A program made the translations under genes and the position numbers. A DNA stretch of 64,000 nt, from contig CM038918.1 of NCBI GenBank assembly GCA_021904315.1, positions 8,447,349-8,511,348 of the forward strand. The letters run 5' to 3'. This DNA is from Sphagnum magellanicum. Lineage: Eukaryota > Streptophyta > Sphagnopsida > Sphagnales > Sphagnaceae. Under the pieces are notes generated by a model, which made no database searches, had not been told where the DNA came from, and saw only the letters and a list, made by a program, of their open reading frames with translations. Shown here in pieces: positions 56,922-64,000 of the stretch (position 1 is its first letter; every line of letters starts with the position of its first letter).

Positions 56922-58323
56922 ATGCATATGTGGAGGGATAGCGAAGGAGACGGGGTCTCATTCATACGACAGAGAAGGAAATCCAAAGAACCTGTCAAGC
57001 TGGGAGGGGTGGGAATGGGACTGGCAGCAGCCCCTGTTACCAATCTGGTCTACTATGCCTCGGTGTCCAAGGGGACAATGATAGTGGCTGAGTACAAGGA
57101 TCAGAATATTGATCTGGCAACAGTTGCTTTGCAATGTCTGGAGAAAGTGCCTGCTTTTCATCGGCGCTTCACATACACAACTAAGAGGAAAATATTCAGC
57201 TGTCTTATGGAAATGCCATTCACCTACTGTGCTATTGTTGATGAGGCTCTCACCCCATATAAAGCTTTTGTATTTCTGGAGCGGGTGAGGGATGAGTTCA
57301 AACCGATGATGCATGCCCAAGGGATGAAGCAGGATGGACAGGGGCTCGAACCTTATTGCTTTGTAGATGAATTTTCTACTAATTTTAGGCATCTGGTTCT
57401 ACCACTGGTAGGTGTGCCCCAAAAGGAGGTTGACCGAATTAAAGAAGAGGAATTTCTTGCACAACAGAATGGAGAGTATGATGATGATGATGATGATACG
57501 TATGTTGAATCTGGGCCACCTGAAGCTTTCACATCTGACCACAGTGGCAACCTTTATTACAATCACAAGCAGCCAGAACGAGAACAAGCTCCTGAGAAGC
57601 TCTCTGAGGGAAGATTTCGAGTTTCACCTCTAAAAGGGAAAAGAGGGAAGACAGACAAGGGAAATGTCAATGATCAGGTGAGTGAACTGTTCACTGTTGC
57701 AGGCTCCACATCTAGATGACAGCACTAAATATCTTCAAAAGAAAAGACATTGACTGCATTTGTGGGAAAGAAGTTTCTGGCCTACTTACTGGGTTTTTTG
57801 AAGGTTATCTGCTGATAATTAAAGATGAATTTTTATGGATTTCTTTTCTGTGTTTTCTCCTATGGATGTGTTTCTTGGAATGTCTTGGAAGTTTCTTGAG
57901 GAGCTTGTGTTGCGGAACCAAATGCTCTGCTGCAATTTGAGATTTTTGGGTGTATGATTGTATATTAGATGTTATTTGTTCTTCTGATTACAAGGTCACA
58001 TGTAGATATTTCCTTACTGTTTTGCAAATACAGTTAGTTGACAGTCATTTGAAAACCTTGTCCAGGTATCTGAGATGAAGGAGATAATGATGGAAAACAG
58101 TGGCAAGGCTTTGGATAGAGGTCAGAAACTTGATGTTATGGTGGAAGGTGGTTCAAAACCAGAATCAGCCCACCATCTGCAGAAGAGTGGAAGTACAAGG
58201 TTTCATGCTCACCATATCTGGTGGCGCAATGTGAAGCTGGTGTTGATTTTTGATGTTTTTGTCTGTGCAATTTTGTTTGCAATCTGGCTTGGCATCTGTA
58301 GAGGTTTCAAATGTATCAAATAG
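56922..58323 (+). CDS. PHYL: Phytolongin (longin-domain R-SNARE-like membrane protein)
   Basis: Phytolongins are plant-specific relatives of VAMP7-type R-SNAREs. They keep the N-terminal longin domain and C-terminal anchor but replace the SNARE motif with a variable 'PhyL' region, and act in endomembrane trafficking. Exon 1 is 56922-57677 and exon 2 is 58066-58323, with donor GTGAGT, acceptor CCAG and a 388-bp intron in phase 0, giving 337 residues. The longin domain starts at VTNLVYYASVSKGT and includes LATVALQCLEKVPAFHRRFTY and FTYCAIVDEAL, then FLERVRDEFKP. A long linker has an acidic Asp run (57,479-57,496). The end is KLVLIFDVFVCAILFAIWLG, a membrane helix, then ICRGFKCIK, matching the family's ICRG..C tail. 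The in-frame ATG at 57015 (MGLAAAPV) would give 306 residues and begins nearer the longin domain, so it may be the true start. Confidence 0.92.
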
Positions 58324-58806
58324 AGCCTGTCTCTGCCACATCGGATATTTTGGGTATACTCAAGACCAAGGTTGTAGTCTGTGTACATCAGCAAGTCAGC
58401 TGTTTGCTTCTTCACCTGGTACTTCCTACTCTTGGAGGTTATGAGATGTTGAAGAATCTGATGGACACAGAGCAGCAGGTTTTTGTGTTGGAAGATGTGT
58501 GCTTTGGGACAACAGTCAGCTTGCAGTGATGACAACCTAATTTGGTAAATGACAGAACTATATATGTTGGCAAGCATCTCCTGGGCATTGTACAACAGCT
58601 TCAATTACTCAAGTCAGGGGATACATCAGTCACAGGAGCAAATGGAGTCCCAAAAGAAATCTTCGCCCAATTTTCAGCCTGTAGTAAACATGGTCTGAAT
58701 CCGAGGGTTTAAGATGTACAGCTAATCAATGACAGCAGGTCTAAATTCCTGTGTCACATAACAGTGTGGTTTTTTTGTATATTTGTCTGTATTTTGGAGA
58801 CCATTG

Positions 58807-58819
58807 CCCCCCCCCCCCC
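58807..58819 (+). repeat. Poly-C run
   Basis: Thirteen C residues in the presumed phytolongin 3' UTR. Length may be error-prone. Confidence 0.85.
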
Positions 58820-59962
58820 TTGTTTCTTACAGAAAAGGGGAGTGCAATTGAGAGCTTTTGCTGCTTGGCAGTCTGACCTATATATATCAAGGTAGTTTAT
58901 TGTGCCGAGTGTGATGTCTTTCGTCTTTAGTCCTTTGGTGATGGTTGATTATGTGCCTTTGGAGGTCCTTGAGAAAGAAGGGCACTTACCAGGCGAACAA
59001 GTTGGACAAAATTATTCCATAGGTGCAGGTCTTACATCCTTCAGAAGTTGCTCACAGAGTTGAGAATCCTCTTCTTTCCCTTGGGTTGCTTCTATCAGTA
59101 CTTGCAAAAAAAAAAGGTTGTTTTGTATTCAACTTGGGTTGAATGGATTTGTGTCTGAAATGCTTTTGAAGGTAGAAACTATTGTCTCCTGTCCTCAAGC
59201 TGCTAAGTCAGTCACAACAACCTTTGATGTTTATCTATATGCATGTGAGTTTAGGAGAGCGTAGTCTGGTGGAGATTTTGTTATCTATCCCAGAAACTGG
59301 CAGAGTGGATGATGTGCGGTCCTTAGATACATCTTCCTCCACTTCAACAAATAAATGACATGACAATTAATGTGAGGGTAACAATTTACACAAAAATGGT
59401 CTATGCAACCAATAATTGTCCTATGTTCAACTGTTTTAATGTCTTCTATCTGAACGATAGATGTAGTTAAGTTCTGTTCAATTGATCATATGATGTGTGG
59501 AATGTTTTTGTTTAGTTAAGTTTCATGAAGTGATCAGATCTGGATGTTCAGATGTCATTGACTTGATAATTACTAAATTGTCATTACATAATTCAAGTTT
59601 GTAATTTTTCTTTGAAAGATTGTTCATTTCTATAATGCTAGTATTAAGTTGAATGAAATAAACAACCTACCAAGCCAAGATGACATGGCTAGTAATTCCT
59701 TTAGACCATGTGAACATTCAAAGCATTTAGATTTGGCCATGTTGAGAGCATGATATGGTCATTTTGGAATTGGCAATTGACTAAGTCTTATTGAGACAAG
59801 CTTGTAATGTCCAAACAAAAATTATCAATATTTTGATTATTTTAATTATGGTGACAATTACTTATTGGCGTTGGTTTAGGTAGGACAATTATAAAATCCC
59901 ATAGTATTTTGTCCTACCAAATTCTAGTTTGGAATTTGGTTAATCCATTAGAGACATGAATT

Positions 59963-59982
59963 TGTGTGTGTGTGTGTGTGTG
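59963..59982 (+). repeat. (TG)10 microsatellite
   Basis: Twenty bases of TG alternation directly before the inverted family E copy. Confidence 0.95.
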
Positions 59983-59999
59983 TTTTTTGTTTTTGACAC

Positions 60000-60185
60000 C
60001 ATGTTCATGAGCAAATTTTCAATATCTTCTCCATCAATTTGCATCTAATTTCTTTTTGATTGAATTTGAATTAAATTCAAGGTCCATGCAATGTCGTTTA
60101 ATGTTTTCATTTGACTGAAACTTAAATTTTCACAAAACCAATTTTTTTTCTTCATCAATTGATTAGTTGATTGGCATTAGTAGTG
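60000..60185 (-). repeat. Dispersed repeat family E, copy 2 (inverted)
   Basis: Its reverse complement follows 40,630-40,860 in order: 'ccaatcaactaatcaattgat', 'aagtttca.tcaaatgaaaa', 'gacattgcatg', 'gatgcaaattgatggagaa'. Confidence 0.75.
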
Positions 60186-63100
60186 CACAACAACATAGAC
60201 CCCAAGTTAGTTTATGCAGAATCCAAGGGGATAAGGTTGTACACCTTGATAAACTATTTGTGTTGAGTGTTATATGTGTAAAAACTCCTCATGCAAAAAA
60301 TGCAAAATAGCCAAATGGTCAAATGGATATTAACATTGTGCACAGATGCCTACACTCTTGAACTACACAATTGGAGATGTAATTGGCCTCAAGCAAGCAA
60401 AAAAATGTAATTGAAAATGTGAACTACATATGTTTCATTGCTTGTGACAAGCTTTGAAACTATTGTTCAACCTTATTGTTGTGCTTTTTGTCTTGCAAAC
60501 TCATACTTGTACACCCATTTTGTTTGTCATTTGTCAATATGTTCATTGTTTATTCATTATCCATCAAATATCCATAAAACTTCATATCCAAGTTCCATGA
60601 CATCCAAATTATAACTTAGCCCATAAACGTTTTTCATGTCATGAACAATTCACAAATGAACTTTCACATCTCTTGTCATACAATTAATTTTGATGAGGGC
60701 AAGAAGGCATGGTCCAAGTCATATTTTGTTCATAAATCTACATCCCCCTATGTTGCCTAGAGGTACATAGAATTCATTGAACCATATCTAGGACACAAAG
60801 GTTGCATAATTCAAACTTACCCCTATTCAAGGAAAACATACTTCTGTTTTACAAAAAAATGAATAAAAGGTCAAAGGGATCACACCTATTGGTTAGTATA
60901 GGAGCTTTTCAAGTTTGGGTAGTAATTAAATTACTTTTGGAAATTTCAGAATTTAAGGAAATTACATGAAAATTTTTTTTTAAAAATTGGTGGAATTTTA
61001 GGAGCTTGCTTTAGGCCAATCCACCAACACAAAATGAGTATCCAATAATTGACAACATTTCACTATCTTATAATTTGGTGGAACACTATGTCTTTTCATT
61101 TTGCAAAAAGAATCAATACAAAATGTTGTAAAAGGTTCCATTGCATTAGAAGTTCAAAGCTGAAAACAAGCTAAAGAAGGTGGTTATGGTATTTTGTAGT
61201 ATGATATTCCAAAAAAATCATTGGGTTTAGATTTTTTTAAATTTTAGAGTTGCACTAAGTGGTTATTTCCATAACATGTGCACCATTTTTACCTTTACAA
61301 AATAGACCTAATACATAACTTAAAACATTCAAACTCAATTTTTTGACTCAAACTCAACTTGATATATCCTTGTAGTAAACATGATGTGTAAGTTTTCAAA
61401 TTAGCCTAAAACTCCCCACTTAGATATTGTGAAACATTTGCTTACATATGTCAAAGGGACAATGGATGTTGGTATCTTTTACGTTCAAGGCGAGGTGACC
61501 AAGCTTACTAGTTTTTCAAATGCTAACTAGGCTAAAAATATCCATGATCCAAAATCAACCTTAGGATACTTATTCCTATTTGAGTTGAGTTCAATTACTT
61601 GGGACAATAAAAAACAACTTGCACCTCACTAAAACAACCAATTGGATTGTAAAGCATGTACAAAAATCTTACACATAATTCAATATATGGCAATGATAAG
61701 CATTCCTAAGGAGGTAATTGAGAAGCTTACTAGAGAGAGATTCAAGTACTTGATGAACAAAAATCAACACAACTCCTATTCGTGATGGGCAACTAAATTT
61801 CCACTAATTTTTTAAAAAAGTTAGTTCTTCACATGATTGAATTAAACATATTTCAATCAAGCATTGTTTCATTAGAAAAAGAGTTTTCAAAAAATAATTG
61901 CAAGTCCATCATGATCCATGTCCTAGTAAGTTAGTTGACATCTTGATCATACTCAAACACACTCCTTAGATCGTACCTTGGTTGAATATTTGAAAGGGAG
62001 GTTGGTTCATGGTATCTATGATGGATTTTACTAATCCTACCAATACTAAAACTTGGGCTTTGTTTTACTACACACTACCAATGATAAAAATTGATGAAAA
62101 AGATGAGTTGATTTTGTAGTAATTAAGTTTCATTTGAATGATTGAACAAATTTGCATAATGTAACTTGAATTGAATACAATTCAATTGAATTTGATCTAG
62201 ATTCAAATTCCTAAATTAAAGTGAATTGAAATTGAACACAATATTCTCCTCCTTTGGATTCAACATGGTTAGTGTTCTCATTTGAAGTTTCAATTAAATT
62301 GAATTTCTTTGAATTCAAATTGGTTTCAATTATTGAACTGAACCCAAATTAGTTGAATTCAAATTCAATTTGATTTCCATTAAATTCTTTTCATAATATT
62401 GTTGAATTGAATTCAACAAAATTATGAAAATTCAATTATGAAAAGGCATATGTTAATTTGCCTTTTCATATCCTTTTTTATGAAAGGAGTGAAGTACTTA
62501 GGTAGTTATGGAATGTTTTCATAATTATCACATGGAGTTGGTGAAAGATGAGTTAGTTAAGTAGTTATAAAATGTTTTCATAATTGTCAAGTGGGCAACA
62601 TCCATAATTGTCATTGTGGTTATCATTGATGGACTTTATACATGTTTCACTTAAACCATTTCTGATTATCGTGATCATTGGAATATTTAGGCATAACTTT
62701 TACATTAGGAGGGCATCCAACCATGGACACATTGGGTGTAGTTTTGAAAATCAAATTTTTTTGGACAATCATTGATTCCATTAAGTAATGGAAGCACTAT
62801 GAATAATAGGATTGGTTTTAGTTATGTTTTAAACTCACTCAACATGAACCATTAGCAAGATAATTCAATTACAAAGGTAAATCCACCACATAAATCCATT
62901 AAACAAATTAATAGATAAATTATGACCATTCACATGGTATTAGTTGCAGGACCAACAATTATTATCATCAAGGCCTTTAAAAGGACCTCCATCACCATAC
63001 CACTACTCTATAAAAAACTACATAAACTTGAATAAGGTTCATCTTTATGTGAATCAAAGGCAAGATATTTGTTAAGTTCACAATAAGCTTTGGTGGGAGT

Positions 63101-64000
63101 TCACCTCTCCAACCATTTCTTGCCAAAGGCCTTTATATCCTATCAACTTTTTTAGTTAATTAAACATTCTCCCTTTCTTGATAGAAAGGAAGAAAATTAG
63201 ATAACAAGTGAAGAGCTTATGGAATTAGTTGGGTGCAAATGAGCTCAAATGAGCCAAAATTGATGTCAAAATGTCAATTTTTTTACAATTTTTGTTACAT
63301 TTGTCTATGTGGTGCCACTTTAATGGCATGTGAATCATAGAAAGTTGTGCTTATTGAATAATATGGATATTGAAAAATATAAAATGAGTAAAAAAATCTT
63401 CAAATATCAAAGTTTGGTTTGAACAAAGGATGTTTAACATCTTCATTCAATAACAATATTTTCACAAAGGGCCCCTTAGTTTCCATAATACAAATTTTTT
63501 TACCTTCATTTTTTTTGGGTAGTAATAGGGTATTATCATACACATATAAAAAGAACTCAAATTTTCATAGTTTTTCAATTTTGTGTATCAAAATTTAAAG
63601 TTTTCAAAAAGTTCATGAATCTTTTACGACATGTAAATGTGATGCAATGTATATGTTGTTTGAAGAAAAGTTGTAGCTTATAATATTTGAAACTAAAACT
63701 GAAAATATTAACATGTTTTGGTATGATTTGCAATTGTGAAATTTTTTCAAGACAACACAAAATTTGACAAATTTGTACAATTTCAAAAAATATTATTTAT
63801 TCAAAATTGATTATTAAAAAAATATTGGGGCAACTATAAATACAATAAATAAAAAGTTTCAAAATATTTCATTTGAAAATTCCTCTTTATGAAAACATGT
63901 TTTTTTTTGCAAAAAGAACTTTAAAAGGACAATAGTCCTAAATGCAAAGTAAACACATTGATTCATTAAATGTCATTTGGACCCAGCCATTGATCATTTT
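60186..64000. other. AT-rich intergenic to the right edge
   Basis: No gene supported. Contains a weak direct copy of family E (62,085-62,260) followed by clustered TTGAATTCAA-type palindromes to about 62,440, and a short internal duplication at 62,490-62,595 ('gtagttat.gaatgttttcataatt'). Otherwise nothing recognised. Confidence 0.6.
62085..62260 (+). repeat. Dispersed repeat family E, copy 3 (weak)
   Basis: Shares 'attaagtttcatttgaatga', then 'aacttgaattgaat' and TTGAATTC-rich palindromes with the 40.6-kb copy. More diverged than the other two. Confidence 0.5.

Larger units (their letters stand above)
58324..59990 (+). other. Phytolongin 3' region and intergenic sequence
   Basis: The first 900 bases keep balanced composition and probably include the 3' UTR. 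AATAAA at 59,350-59,355 is a possible but distant poly-A signal. A poly-C run lies at 58,807-58,819 and a (TG)10 run at 59,963-59,982. No second gene seen. Confidence 0.4.

Noticed and set aside
1-64000. Bacterial-type systems (CRISPR, toxin-antitoxin, operons)
   Set aside because: Introns, poly-A signals and eukaryotic gene families throughout; no regularly spaced repeats or operon-like gene packing.

Overview
The window looks like a piece of a large, AT-rich land-plant nuclear genome. Genes have canonical GT-AG introns. Recognisable proteins are plant types: a LIFEGUARD/BAX-inhibitor-like protein, an F-box protein with an FBA/kelch-like tail, 26S proteasome subunit RPN7, splicing factor SF3A2, and a phytolongin, which is a plant-only family. 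Genes are few and separated by 5 to 15 kb of degraded repeats, including Ty1/copia, hAT-like, long-TIR and Tourist-like elements. I cannot name the species. A fern, lycophyte or gymnosperm-sized genome is plausible, but that is inference.

Layout: 1-630 is the 3' end of a LIFEGUARD gene (+). 1.0-5.1 kb is a repeat-rich stretch with a two-exon remnant of an unidentified Cys-cluster protein (-). 6.41-11.83 kb is an old, inactivated copia element (-). 15.9-19.0 kb holds a frameshifted F-box gene bracketed by about 0.24 kb inverted repeats, suggesting a gene-carrying DNA transposon. 20.2-21.26 kb is a second copy of the 1-4 kb repeat, abutting a 1,017-bp element with 258-bp inverted termini (21,271-22,287). 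22-33 kb is AT-rich repeat desert with a decayed hAT-like transposase (28.2-29.0 kb, -) and several local tandem repeats.

The core of the window is a head-to-head pair of housekeeping genes: intronless RPN7 (34,571-35,734, -) and seven-exon SF3A2 (36,138-39,383, +). They share a 403-bp intergenic promoter that carries a duplicated telo-box block. 40-47 kb is AT-rich again, with one possible short ORF at 42.9 kb. 47.7-50.3 kb is a more GC-rich island holding a fragment of a glutathionyl-hydroquinone reductase gene and a 69-bp direct repeat. A 309-bp Tourist-like MITE with TAA target duplication (55,472-55,780) sits against the 5' region of a two-exon phytolongin gene (56,922-58,323, +). The last 5 kb shows only AT-rich repeats.

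The genes are not an operon-like system. The only pair with an obvious regulatory link is RPN7/SF3A2. I found no RNA gene, CRISPR array or clearly new biochemical system. The most notable observations are the F-box gene inside inverted repeats, the shared telo-box promoter, the MITE at the phytolongin promoter, and a dispersed repeat family that includes exons of an unidentified Cys-cluster gene.
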